Shown here piece after piece: positions 27,790 through 36,172 of a stretch of DNA of 64,000 nucleotides (positions are counted from its first letter, which is position 1; every line of letters starts with the position of its first letter). The stretch covers positions 248,001 to 312,000 of the forward strand of contig JAEUUA010000013.1 in NCBI GenBank assembly GCA_016787755.1, written 5' to 3'. A program made the position numbers and the translations under genes. This DNA comes from Cyclobacteriaceae bacterium (GTDB lineage: Bacteria > Bacteroidota > Bacteroidia > Cytophagales > Cyclobacteriaceae). The notes beneath the pieces are model-generated. The model searched no databases. It had not been told where the DNA came from and saw only the letters and a program-made list of their open reading frames with translations.

Positions 27790-28332
27790 TTATTTTGGGA
27801 GTAATACAGTATCAATGATGTAAACAATGCCATTTGAAGCTTTTGCAACACCCAACACATTAGCACCATTTACGGTAATTTTTCCATCCTTTTTATTGAG
27901 CGTCACATTTTCAAGGTTAACTTGATTCAATGTCATTCCATCTTGCACATACTCTTCTTTTATTACACCCACATAAACGTGATACTCCAAGATGTTTTTT
28001 AATGCTGCCGCACTTTCAGGCTTTAGTAAACCTTCTACTGTGCCGGCCGGGAGTTTATCAAAGGCTGCATTGGTTGGAGCAAAAACAGTAAATGGTCCTG
28101 CATTAGAAAGTGCATCCACATACTTGGCCGATTTTAGGGCCGCAACAAGGGTAGTGTGATCCGGTGATCCCACGGCAATACGAACAACATCGGGTTCAGA
28201 TGTTTCATCCTGAACAGTAGATTGACCTCCACCCAAAGGTTCAGCAACTGCTGTACTTTCGTTGGTGGTTGTTGGCTGGCCGCAGCCAATGGCAAGCAGT
28301 CCAATAAGAAAAATTAACAGGTAGGGTTTCAT
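27790..28332 (-). CDS. Fasciclin-domain lipoprotein
   Basis: 180 residues. A lipoprotein signal ends in LAIGCGQP, followed by a low-complexity Thr/Ser/Glu linker and one complete fasciclin (FAS1) domain: LVAALKSAKYVDALSNAGPFTVFAPTNAAFDKLPAGTVEGLL, then YHVYVG and the closing NGIVYIIDTVLLPK. Fasciclin lipoproteins are repeatedly found with nosZ in Bacteroidota, but their job there is unknown. It lies between the cytochrome c gene (18 bases) and nosZ (26 bases). Confidence 0.92.
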   Translation of the reverse strand: MKPYLLIFLIGLLAIGCGQPTTTNESTAVAEPLGGGQSTVQDETSEPDVVRIAVGSPDHTTLVAALKSAKYVDALSNAGPFTVFAPTNAAFDKLPAGTVEGLLKPESAAALKNILEYHVYVGVIKEEYVQDGMTLNQVNLENVTLNKKDGKITVNGANVLGVAKASNGIVYIIDTVLLPK

Positions 28333-28350
28333 AAACTTAGATTTAGGGTT

Positions 28351-28815
28351 TTATTTTTCGCCATCGTTTTGACGCATGAATTCCAATACATCGCGCGCAT
28401 CCCCGACTGACATATTTTGATTGGGCATACGCATTAAACAGAGCTCCAGCAATTTTTGAGCTTCTTCGTCTTTTTCAAGCATGACATCAATATTCGTGAT
28501 CATGTTCATGATCCATTCTGGCTTACGTTTTTTTGTCACATCCTTCCAACCTGGTCCTACAATGCGCTGATCGGTTAGCTTATGACACGCCTGGCATTTC
28601 ATTTCATATATGGCAACACCCCGTTTAATCCGTTCCTGATCCAGAGGATTTTCTAGGGTTACATTTTTTATGGCGCCAATTCCTTTCGTTGGATCAGTGA
28701 TCGCTTCAACTGCACTTTTATTAATGTCAGGCTCTTCACCAGGTTGATTGGGTTTTCCAGGTGAACACGAAAGAAGCATCATCGTGGCAAGGGTAAGTCC
28801 TAAAAAGTATTTCAT
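28351..28815 (-). CDS. Cytochrome c lipoprotein, probable electron donor to NosZ
   Basis: 154 residues. A lipoprotein signal (MLLSCSPGKP) is followed by one CQACH heme motif near residue 79. KLTDQRIVGPGWKDV and the late methionine-rich LMRMPNQNMSV, where the axial Met should lie, follow. It is the first gene of the nos operon. Since no nosR or nosX-type donor genes are present, it is the best candidate to carry electrons to NosZ; this is inference from position. Confidence 0.9.
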   Translation of the reverse strand: MKYFLGLTLATMMLLSCSPGKPNQPGEEPDINKSAVEAITDPTKGIGAIKNVTLENPLDQERIKRGVAIYEMKCQACHKLTDQRIVGPGWKDVTKKRKPEWIMNMITNIDVMLEKDEEAQKLLELCLMRMPNQNMSVGDARDVLEFMRQNDGEK

Positions 28816-29174
28816 AGTTTATTTATTTATAGTGAATTCCTTGTATAAATTCTTGTTTCACCACCTTATTGACGTTCATTTTTGATTGATCCTTTTTGAT
28901 TCAATCATAGTTCGTGAGGCTTGCTTCAACAAAGAAATACCAGAAGACATCAGGAATGAATGACGTTTGTCAGGTTCAGGAATGATTTGCGTAAGCTTAA
29001 TAGTTGAATTCCTAAAAGGATTGGAATCAGTTAAGGCAAGAACGAAGGTTATTTATTCCTATGCTCAGCTTGCAAAGATTGCCAAGAGTTGAGTTATGAT
29101 TATGATCTTACTTCTATGCACCCGAACCAAAACCTATTAAAGTAGTACCGACCTAAAAAATGGAACAATCGATT
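28816..29174. promoter_or_regulatory. Upstream region of the nos operon with several dyads
   Basis: A 359-base non-coding stretch before the first nos gene. It holds TGAC-N4-GTCA (28961-28972), which has the format of a Crp/FNR-family operator, a palindrome TGATT-C-AATCA (28897-28907) and an imperfect dyad near 29007-29022. No exact TAnnTTTG box is present on the minus strand. A 25-base element at 29132-29156 resembles one at 44716-44741. Function of all of these is inferred. Confidence 0.4.
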
Positions 29175-30293
29175 TTACTCGCTTATTTTAAACTTATAAA
29201 TAGTTTTTTGTCTGTACGTTTCACCTGGTTTTAATATGGTAGATGGAAAGTTAGGATGATTGGGAGAATCCGGAAAATGTTGTGCTTCCAAACAAAAGCC
29301 TGTTCGATAGTTATATTTTTTACCACCCTTTCCAATATTTGTTCCATCTAAAAAATTACCAGAATAAAATTGTAAACCTGGTTCTGTCGTCCACACCTCC
29401 ATCATGCGCCCCGAAGTTGGTTCAGCTACAGTGGCTGCCAATGAAAGTTCATTTCCATTTTTTTTAAGTACCCAGTTGTGGTCGTATCCTTTACCATTTT
29501 TAAGTTGCTCATCAATTTCATTGATACGCTGACCAATAGGCGTTGGTTTTGTAAAATCAAATGGGGTGCCTTTCACCACGTTCAACTCACCCGTGGGAAT
29601 TAACCCCGTATCCACGGGTAAAAACTTTTCAGCATGGATCATCATCAGATGATTCAAAATATCTCCATTTCCTTCCCCTGCGAGATTAAAATAGGAATGG
29701 TGTGTAAGATTCACGATAGTGGGGGCATCAGTCACTGCCTCGTAATCGATCATTAACTCATTATCATCTGTCAAGGTATAGCTTATCTGAGTGTTCAAGG
29801 TGCCCGGATAGCCCTCTTCCCCGTCATTGCTTAAATAGGTTAAAACAACCTGGTTTGAGGTGATGTTTTTCTTTTGCCAAAGCACATTATGAAATCCACC
29901 AGGACCGCCATGCAAAGCATTGGTTCCGTTGTTGGTAGCTAATTGATACTCTTTTCCATCCAATGAAAATTTTCCCCGTGCAATGCGATTTCCGTAACGG
30001 CCAACAAGCGCCCCGAAAAACGGATTGCCATTAATATACTCATCGGCCAGGTCATAGCCGAGCACCACATCGCCTAGTTTGCCTGTTTTATCAGGTACCC
30101 AAAGTGACATCACTTTTCCTCCAAAGGGTGTAATCACAGCAACCAACCCATTTTTATTCGTTAAGGTATCAGTGGCGTCCTGTAATGTTGGATGATGATC
30201 TTCCTGAGGATCCTGCATACTATCTTTCGTTTTGTCGGTGGTACACGCAGCGGCCACCAAGGCCAGGGAAATTAGAAAAGTCGATACTTTCAT
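29175..30293 (-). CDS. galM: Aldose 1-epimerase (galactose mutarotase), lipoprotein
   Basis: 372 residues. A lipoprotein-type signal (LVAAACTTDK) places it outside the cytoplasm. GalM motifs are present: NPFFGALVGRYGNRIARGKF, NLTHHSYFNLAG with the catalytic His, DHNWVL, and GLQFYSGNFLDGT and CLEAQHFPDSPNHPNFP near the end. It interconverts alpha and beta anomers of aldoses such as galactose. It may feed the symporter and galactokinase encoded at 51660-54525, although the genes are far apart. Confidence 0.93.
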   Translation of the reverse strand: MKVSTFLISLALVAAACTTDKTKDSMQDPQEDHHPTLQDATDTLTNKNGLVAVITPFGGKVMSLWVPDKTGKLGDVVLGYDLADEYINGNPFFGALVGRYGNRIARGKFSLDGKEYQLATNNGTNALHGGPGGFHNVLWQKKNITSNQVVLTYLSNDGEEGYPGTLNTQISYTLTDDNELMIDYEAVTDAPTIVNLTHHSYFNLAGEGNGDILNHLMMIHAEKFLPVDTGLIPTGELNVVKGTPFDFTKPTPIGQRINEIDEQLKNGKGYDHNWVLKKNGNELSLAATVAEPTSGRMMEVWTTEPGLQFYSGNFLDGTNIGKGGKKYNYRTGFCLEAQHFPDSPNHPNFPSTILKPGETYRQKTIYKFKISE

Positions 30294-30311
30294 AAAGTGA
30301 AGGTAATAAAA

Positions 30312-30336
30312 AACCCAATCCTAATTGGATTGGGTT
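30312..30336 (-). terminator. Rho-independent terminator after the FKBP gene
   Basis: A perfect 10-base stem (AACCCAATCC/GGATTGGGTT) with a 5-base loop. On the minus strand it is followed by TTTTTTATTA. It separates the isomerase gene from galM. Confidence 0.9.
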
Positions 30337-30359
30337 CCCTGTTAATCAATTTTCTTGTA

Positions 30360-30917
30360 CTACCGAATGTCAAGTAATTCTACCTCAAAAATCAGGTTTG
30401 AGTTTCTGGGTATGATTACCTTTCCTGTGTTGTCCAGAAAATCTGTGGGCCCGTATGCATAGCCTGAAGGCATATACATAGTAATCACACTTCCTTTTGA
30501 TATCAGGGGCATGGTTGTCTGAAAGCCTGTAATCAATCCATATAAATAGAACTCAGCACTTTCACTGGCATCAAACTCTTCGCCTGTAGTTAATAATTTT
30601 CCGGAATATTTTATTTTTATTCTGTTGTTGAGTGTTGGTTTATCGCCAGTGCCTAACGTTTCTATTTTATAGCGCACCCCATTCGTTGGATCTTTCAAAA
30701 TCATGGGTGTGAAGTCCCACATCTCAAGAGAATCATCTATTACTAATAAATCTGCAGCCAGTTGAGTTTTATTTACGCTTGCAATAGCCTGATTTAGATA
30801 GTCTTCTGCCGACAGCGGGTCAGTTGTCTTTAAACATCCTGAAAAAAGGAATAAAGAACCAGCAACCAAGACGCTCAATCCGCTTTTAATGAGTATTGTG
30901 TTTAATTGAATTTTCAT
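30360..30917 (-). CDS. FKBP-type peptidyl-prolyl isomerase lipoprotein
   Basis: 185 residues. A lipoprotein signal ends in LFSGCLKTT. After an N-terminal helical region comes one FKBP domain: IKIKYSGKLLTTGEEFDAS, GFQTTMPLISKGSVITMYMPSGYAYGP and the closing NSNLIFEVELLDIR. It probably assists folding of envelope proteins. It stands as a single gene with its own terminator. Confidence 0.92.
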   Translation of the reverse strand: MKIQLNTILIKSGLSVLVAGSLFLFSGCLKTTDPLSAEDYLNQAIASVNKTQLAADLLVIDDSLEMWDFTPMILKDPTNGVRYKIETLGTGDKPTLNNRIKIKYSGKLLTTGEEFDASESAEFYLYGLITGFQTTMPLISKGSVITMYMPSGYAYGPTDFLDNTGKVIIPRNSNLIFEVELLDIR

Positions 30918-31233
30918 AATTTAAAATTTAACTGAATAAGGTGTCTTTAGAGTTAGACACGGAATCTTAATAAATAGTTTAATCAAAGCAACGTCTATTC
31001 AAGAAATTAGTTGAGCCTGTCGTCCAATACCTGCTGAGATTGAGCCGTGGTGAAGGGAAAAATTCCTATAAAAAGTAATATGTAAAAGTGCCTCATTGAT
31101 CACAATACCATGCCTCCCAAATGTAAAACATAAAAATCTAAGTTTACGCAATGTCATAATCTGTAAGTTAAAAAAAGGATTTGTTTTTTTGTTGTTGATT
31201 TTGGATGGCAATTTTATACTATCGACCGTAGCT
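30918..31233. other. Non-coding stretch, nothing firm seen
   Basis: 316 bases between the FKBP gene and the YdjM-like gene. It must contain the FKBP promoter, but no exact TAnnTTTG box was found. A 70-codon open frame on the minus strand (30999-31211) has no recognisable features and is not called. Confidence 0.4.
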
Positions 31234-32247
31234 TTAATTTCCCATCATTCTGATCGCTAGCGACTTCATGGTGGTAACATTCCACTCAGCATACCGGCCC
31301 CTTTGAATTACCAGCAGATTCTTATCCGGATTCTTAAGATAATAATGAAACGAAAATCCTGAGGGTTGATTTTGCCATCCGGCAATGCGACCGAAGCGTA
31401 AATCATTAAAAAGTAAGGCCTCACCTTCTAAGCGCTCTACTGTAAAATATCCATTTGAAAACTGAATCAGATTTTCTATTTCCTTATCATCCGATGTGTT
31501 CTCTATTAGATAGCGTTGTTGATCAAATTGACTGAATGAAATTTCAGGCGAAGCATCCCAGATCGAGCTATAGCCAATATAAAAGGACGAATCCATTTCA
31601 ACAACACAGTACCATAACATATTGTTAAAGGCTGTAGGGGTTGCAAAATATCGTTTCCACTCTATCCCTTTACTACTAAATGTAGATTCAATTCTTTTAT
31701 TGATGATTGCCTTGTTAACCAGGCAAACGCACAGGTAAAGGGAACTAACCACCAATCCAAGAAATACAAATCTTTTTCGTTTTTCATAGTTCTTATAAAC
31801 AAGCAGCATACCGAGGCAAGCAATTCCCAGCCAGATGGAATACAGGGGGTCAGCAACGAAGATCACATGAAAGGAAAATCGCTTGTTGGAGAAAGGCTCA
31901 AACCAACCTACGCCATAGGCATTTAAGGAATCGAGTAATAAATGGACAAACACTTCGATTCCAATAAACCACATCCACTTCTTTATATCTAAATCAGGCG
32001 AACGTTGCCATCGCTTGATAAACCAGGCAAGGATGAGGGTGATGAAGACACCAAACATAAATGAATGAGTTAGCCCTCTATGCGCGAGTAAATTCTCCGT
32101 AGGCGAAAGAAAGAACGAGCAGATAAAATCAATATCCGGAATACTTTGAAAAGCAGCACCAAGAATAAGGGCCCGTTTACCAAGGGTTTTCCCCATAAGG
32201 GCATCTCCAATAAGGGCTCCAATAGCAATGTGAGTAATCGAATCCAT
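31234..32247 (-). CDS. YdjM/DUF457-family membrane-bound metal-dependent hydrolase
   Basis: 337 residues. The N-terminal half has the family signature MDSITHIAIGALIGD and HRGLTHSFMFG with conserved His and Asp residues, spread over five to six helices. The C-terminal ~150 residues form a soluble domain. Members are annotated as LexA-regulated inner-membrane hydrolases; the substrate is unknown. Its ATG directly abuts the stop codon of the upstream phospholipase D-type gene, so both are probably one operon acting on membrane lipids. Confidence 0.88.
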   Translation of the reverse strand: MDSITHIAIGALIGDALMGKTLGKRALILGAAFQSIPDIDFICSFFLSPTENLLAHRGLTHSFMFGVFITLILAWFIKRWQRSPDLDIKKWMWFIGIEVFVHLLLDSLNAYGVGWFEPFSNKRFSFHVIFVADPLYSIWLGIACLGMLLVYKNYEKRKRFVFLGLVVSSLYLCVCLVNKAIINKRIESTFSSKGIEWKRYFATPTAFNNMLWYCVVEMDSSFYIGYSSIWDASPEISFSQFDQQRYLIENTSDDKEIENLIQFSNGYFTVERLEGEALLFNDLRFGRIAGWQNQPSGFSFHYYLKNPDKNLLVIQRGRYAEWNVTTMKSLAIRMMGN

Positions 32248-33399
32248 TTATTCGCGATGAGGTATACGGAATGTAAACAGAAATAACATCACGCGCATAA
32301 AATTATACATAGATCCATACAAAAAACGTCTCCACATATTGGTTTCATACTTATAAACCTGCCTCGTTATTTGATGACAATCATGTTGAATAATCTCAGT
32401 TAAACGATTTTGAACATGCTGAGCGAAATCCTGACTTTTTATTTCAAGATTTAGCTCGATACTCGCATAAGCGCTTAGGTTGTTTACGTTGTACGATCCA
32501 ACACTCGTCCATTCACCATCACACGTAGCAATTTTCCCATGCAATATACTGGGTTGATACTCATAGACTTTAATGTCATTCTTTAGCAACCACTCGTACA
32601 TGTAGCGTTCTGCATATTTACCAAAGGCTATGTCCGAATTTCCTGCAAGGATCAATTGAACGTTAACCCCGCGCTTCACAGCCCGTTTCAGGGCACTGCG
32701 AAACTGATAACCCGGAAGAAAATAAGGAGACATAATGTGAATAGACGTTGTAGCTGCTCGAATAGCTTTTAAATAACTGGTTGTGATTTGCGACTTTTGA
32801 GATACCCAGTCGTTTACACATACTTTGATTGCATATTCCGGTTTAATCTTAGCAGCTACTTCATTCTTTCTTGTTGATGATGAATGATCGCGGATTCGCC
32901 TTTTACATATTTGTTCTAGTTGAAGTGACGTAGCCCCTTCCGTATACGCAGCCCAATCAAGCCATGCTGCATTACCATCCACCTCATTGTAACGATTGCT
33001 AATATTCAGGCCACAAACAAAACTCTTCGCGCTATCAATCACAATTACTTTGTGATGAAGGCGTCTGCCAATGTAGAATTTTTTATTCTTAAAAAAGGAA
33101 GTGAACCATTGAAAGTGAATACCCGCATCTTTCAAGTCCTGAATAAAATCGGATGAAAGATCGTTGGATGCATATCTATCAAGCAACACATAAACACTTA
33201 CGTTCCGCTTTGCGGCCGCGATCAAGTCTTTTGCAACACTGCGCCCGGTTTCATCTTCATCAAAAATATAGAATTGAAAGTAGATGCTTTTTTCAGCCTC
33301 AGCGATCTTTGACTTCAAAATATTAAAAAATTCTTTCCCACCCTTTATTAATTGTACATGGTTCGAGTAGGTGTAGGAAGGTGATGCTGTTCTTATCAT
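32248..33399 (-). CDS. Phospholipase D-type cardiolipin synthase-like protein
   Basis: 383 residues with two HKD motifs: HHKVIVIDSAKSFVCGLN (about residue 113) and HGKIATCDGEWTSVGSYN (about residue 287). Both have the His and Lys and the Asp spacing of the PLD superfamily, so the enzyme should be active. There is no N-terminal membrane anchor, which is closer to ClsB than to ClsA; a C-terminal hydrophobic stretch (FMRVMLFLFTF) may attach it to the membrane. Cardiolipin synthesis or a related transfer is the likely role. Confidence 0.87.
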   Translation of the reverse strand: MIRTASPSYTYSNHVQLIKGGKEFFNILKSKIAEAEKSIYFQFYIFDEDETGRSVAKDLIAAAKRNVSVYVLLDRYASNDLSSDFIQDLKDAGIHFQWFTSFFKNKKFYIGRRLHHKVIVIDSAKSFVCGLNISNRYNEVDGNAAWLDWAAYTEGATSLQLEQICKRRIRDHSSSTRKNEVAAKIKPEYAIKVCVNDWVSQKSQITTSYLKAIRAATTSIHIMSPYFLPGYQFRSALKRAVKRGVNVQLILAGNSDIAFGKYAERYMYEWLLKNDIKVYEYQPSILHGKIATCDGEWTSVGSYNVNNLSAYASIELNLEIKSQDFAQHVQNRLTEIIQHDCHQITRQVYKYETNMWRRFLYGSMYNFMRVMLFLFTFRIPHRE

Positions 33400-33475
33400 G
33401 AAACCTGTAAGTGTTTCAAGATACTAATTTTATCAACTGAAAATTTCAGATTTAAACATCCCTGAAAAATAAAAA

Positions 33476-33499
33476 CCCACCGCTCAAAAAGAGGGTGGG
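33476..33499 (-). terminator. Terminator of the tRNA-Cys transcript
   Basis: On the minus strand CCCACC-CTC, loop TTTTT, GAG-(C)-GGTGGG, followed by TTTTTATTTTT. One unpaired base interrupts the stem. It lies 5 bases after the tRNA. Confidence 0.85.
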
Positions 33500-33504
33500 C
33501 TGGG

Positions 33505-33575
33505 AGGTTCCGAGCGGATTCGAACCGCTGTAGGAGCTTTTGCAGAGCTCAGCCTAGCCACTCGGCCACGGAACC
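33505..33575 (-). tRNA. tRNA-Cys (GCA)
   Basis: Read on the minus strand. The acceptor arm is GGTTCCG paired with CGGAACC, the anticodon stem is GAGCT/AGCTC with loop CTGCAAA (anticodon GCA) and the T arm is AGCGG/CCGCT around TTCGAAT. The discriminator base is U, as cysteine tRNAs require. CCA is not encoded. It has its own promoter and terminator. Confidence 0.95.
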
Positions 33576-33616
33576 TTTTTTAAATCGACCTTCCATAAGG
33601 TTTCGGTCGACAGGGA

Positions 33617-33646
33617 CAAAATTATAAAAATCAATCCGTATTACAA
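33617..33646 (-). promoter_or_regulatory. Promoter of tRNA-Cys
   Basis: On the minus strand TTG (33646-33644), a 19-base spacer and TAATTTTG (33624-33617) match the Bacteroidota promoter TTG-N19-TAnnTTTG. The transcript would begin about 35 bases before the tRNA with a leader hairpin (TCGACC/GGTCGA, 33585-33610). Confidence 0.7.
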
Positions 33647-33659
33647 CGGACTAAAAAAA

Positions 33660-33684
33660 GAAGGTGACTCTGTGAGTCACCTTC
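33660..33684 (-). terminator. Terminator of rpsA
   Basis: A perfect 11-base stem (GAAGGTGACTC/GAGTCACCTTC) with a 3-base loop. On the minus strand it is followed by TTTTTTTAG. It lies 21 bases after the rpsA stop. Confidence 0.92.
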
Positions 33685-33705
33685 CTTAGTATTCCAACGA
33701 TTTGA

Positions 33706-35736
33706 CTACTTTGATTCGTCCGATGGTTTTGCTTTCGCAGCACTCATCTTCTCTTTCAATGCACTCAACGCTTCGATATCACCCAGGGTAGATTTCTCTG
33801 TTTCTTGATTTATCTTATCGATACCCTTTCCTTTAGGAGCTGCTTTTTTCTTAGCGGCTGCCGGAACCGGCTTTTCTTCTTCGGTAGACCACGTTGCCTT
33901 CAAACTTAGAGCGATTCTCCTATCATCTTTCGAGAACTCAAGTACCTTATAATCATCTGCATCGCCCACTTCAGGTTTGCTATCATCTTCCTTCACTAAA
34001 TTTTTAGTGGAGCAGAATCCTTCAATACCGTAAGGCAATTCTAATACAGCCCCTTTGTCATTCTTGCTGATGATGGTGCTCTTATGCACAGAGCCCACTG
34101 TAAATACAGTTTCAAAAGTATCCCAAGGATTTTCTTCCAAATGCTTATGACTAAGAGCTAATCTGCGGTTGGTAGCATCCAACTCCAAAACTTGCACATC
34201 TAATGAATCCCCCACTTTAATGAATTCTGAAGGATGCTTGATTTTTTTAGTCCAGCTCAAATCAGATACGTGAACCAATCCATCAATACCTTCTTCTAAT
34301 TCGATGAACAATCCAAAGTTGGTCAGGTTACGCACGATACCGCTATGACGGGTACCAACTGCATACTTACTCAATACATCTTGTCTTGTCCAAGGATCCT
34401 CGGTAAGTTGTTTAATACCTAGTGACATCTTGCGCTCATCGCGATCGATTGTCAATACAACGGCTTCCAACTCATCCCCTACTTTAATAAAGTCTTGAGG
34501 ATTGCGTAGGTGTTGCGACCAACTCATTTCACTTACGTGGATCAAGCCTTCAACGCCTGGTTGCAACTCAAGAAATGCTCCGTAATCGGCCACATTCACA
34601 ATCCTTCCTTTTACTTTTGATCCGATTATGATTTCAGCACCCAATGATTCCCAAGGATGAGGCGTAAGTTGCTTCATACCCAATGAGATTCTTTTCTTAT
34701 CTCCATCAAAATCAAGTACAACCACTTTCACCACCTGATCAAGTTTCAACAACTCTTCAGGATGGTTGATACGGCCCCATGAAATATCAGTAATGTGCAG
34801 CAACCCGTCAACACCACCCAAGTCGATGAATACACCGAAGTTAGTCATGTTCTTGATCACACCTTCCAATACCTGTCCTTTCTCAAGGTTTGTTAAGATC
34901 ACCGCTTTCTGTTGTTCAAGATCTTTCTCAATCAACACTTTGTGCGAAACCACCACGTTATCATTCGTATAGTTGATTTTCACCACCTTCACTTCGATGT
35001 TCTTATTTACATAGATATCAAAATCGCGAATCGGCTTCACATCAATTTGAGAACCTGGCAAAAACGCCTCGATGCCAAATACATCTACAATCAAACCCCC
35101 TTTGGTTCTACGTTTTACAAAACCTTCAATCACCTCATCTTTATCAAGAGCTTTCTGTACATTCTCCCAGCCTTTCAATAGCTTGGCCTTTCTGCGCGAA
35201 AGCACTAATTGACCCATGGCGTTTTCACGCTCCTCAATAAATAGATCTACTGAATCCCCTATTTTTAGTTTAGGCTGATCCTTAAATTCAGCTAATGGTA
35301 CAAGACCATCCGATTTAAAACCGATATTAAGAATAACATCACGATCGTTAATCCCTACAACAATGCCCACCACCAGTTCACTCTCGTTCACTGAGGTTAC
35401 TGTGCCTTCATATTTCTTTAATAATGCTTCGCGGTCTTTAGAAGAATATCCTTCACCAAAACCTTTGCGATCGTATGCATCCCAGTCAAAATTTTCGGTA
35501 GATACGCTCGATTCGGTAGCGGCCCTGCGAGCAGTTACGTCCTTGATCATCCGGCTAATGCCTTCTTCTTCTTCGGCCTTTTTTGCCTGCTTAAATTCTG
35601 ATAACTCATCTTTTTCAAAGAGGTCTTCTGCAGCAGCGCCTTTAACGGTCTTTTTTACCGGAGCATCATCATCAGACACTAATTTGGCCGCTTTGATCTT
35701 CGGTTCTTCTAATTTTTCTTTTTGGACTTTCGCCAT
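33706..35736 (-). CDS. rpsA: 30S ribosomal protein S1
   Basis: 676 residues from the ATG at 35736; a possible 16-residue upstream extension (MLHQARLQHVHRADLI) is basic and unlike S1, so it is not used. An acidic Lys-rich N-terminal extension of about 110 residues precedes six S1 RNA-binding domains. The central ones show the classic pattern, for example GVIKNMTNFGVFIDLGGVDG followed by LLHITDISW. The Lys/Ala-rich tail is low complexity. S1 binds mRNA on the 30S subunit. The gene stands alone with a leader hairpin and a strong terminator. Confidence 0.93.
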   Translation of the reverse strand: MAKVQKEKLEEPKIKAAKLVSDDDAPVKKTVKGAAAEDLFEKDELSEFKQAKKAEEEEGISRMIKDVTARRAATESSVSTENFDWDAYDRKGFGEGYSSKDREALLKKYEGTVTSVNESELVVGIVVGINDRDVILNIGFKSDGLVPLAEFKDQPKLKIGDSVDLFIEERENAMGQLVLSRRKAKLLKGWENVQKALDKDEVIEGFVKRRTKGGLIVDVFGIEAFLPGSQIDVKPIRDFDIYVNKNIEVKVVKINYTNDNVVVSHKVLIEKDLEQQKAVILTNLEKGQVLEGVIKNMTNFGVFIDLGGVDGLLHITDISWGRINHPEELLKLDQVVKVVVLDFDGDKKRISLGMKQLTPHPWESLGAEIIIGSKVKGRIVNVADYGAFLELQPGVEGLIHVSEMSWSQHLRNPQDFIKVGDELEAVVLTIDRDERKMSLGIKQLTEDPWTRQDVLSKYAVGTRHSGIVRNLTNFGLFIELEEGIDGLVHVSDLSWTKKIKHPSEFIKVGDSLDVQVLELDATNRRLALSHKHLEENPWDTFETVFTVGSVHKSTIISKNDKGAVLELPYGIEGFCSTKNLVKEDDSKPEVGDADDYKVLEFSKDDRRIALSLKATWSTEEEKPVPAAAKKKAAPKGKGIDKINQETEKSTLGDIEALSALKEKMSAAKAKPSDESK

Positions 35737-35823
35737 AATTAAATCTGCCCTGTGTACATGCTGCAGCCGGGCTTGGTGCAACAACTTTTGTTTAGTTAAA
35801 CCTGTTTGAATTAATCAAAAAGG

Positions 35824-35873
35824 CCCCAGTCACTCGAATGGGGTGGCAAAGGTAGGAAAATTCTGGAATTCAA
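35824..35873 (-). promoter_or_regulatory. rpsA promoter and 5' leader hairpin
   Basis: TACCTTTG (35854-35847, minus strand) is an exact -7 box. A TTG at 35873-35871 lies 16 bases upstream, somewhat short. Just downstream, at the expected 5' end of the mRNA, is CCCCA/TGGGG (35824-35843 on the plus strand) followed by GGCCTTTTTGATT, a terminator-like arrangement in the leader. Confidence 0.55.
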
Positions 35874-36172
35874 TGTGTTATGGGATGCCATGATTTTATA
35901 GAAAAGAGACAAAAAAACATCCAAAATCAGCCTGACTACTGGGTGGGCCTATTTTTTACAGAAACCTCATTCGTGGTGTATGCGACCGTCTTAGGACTCC
36001 ACCAACATTGTTCTCATCACCGGGTCCCAGGGTTAGCCTGCAATTGCAATGAACTCCAGATTCAGTTTTGCAAGTATCTACTAAGATCTCTGAGCCTCAA
36101 TATTTTTACTATTTACTAAATTTTGGAAGTCAAACATTTATTGAAGAGATAGAAAAGAGTTCATGATTAATA
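35874..36172. other. Intergenic stretch, no gene supported
   Basis: About 300 bases between the rpsA promoter and the TolC-type gene. A 79-codon plus-strand frame (35880-36119) is open but Cys/His-rich without a recognisable fold or plausible start context. No tRNA-like fold was found. Confidence 0.4.

Noticed and set aside
30999..31211. 70-codon frame on the minus strand
   Set aside because: No start context, no hydrophobic or domain pattern, and it lies in the expected promoter region of neighbouring genes.
35880..36119. 79-codon plus-strand frame before the TolC gene
   Set aside because: Composition is odd (many Cys, His, aromatic residues), no fold is recognisable and no promoter is near.
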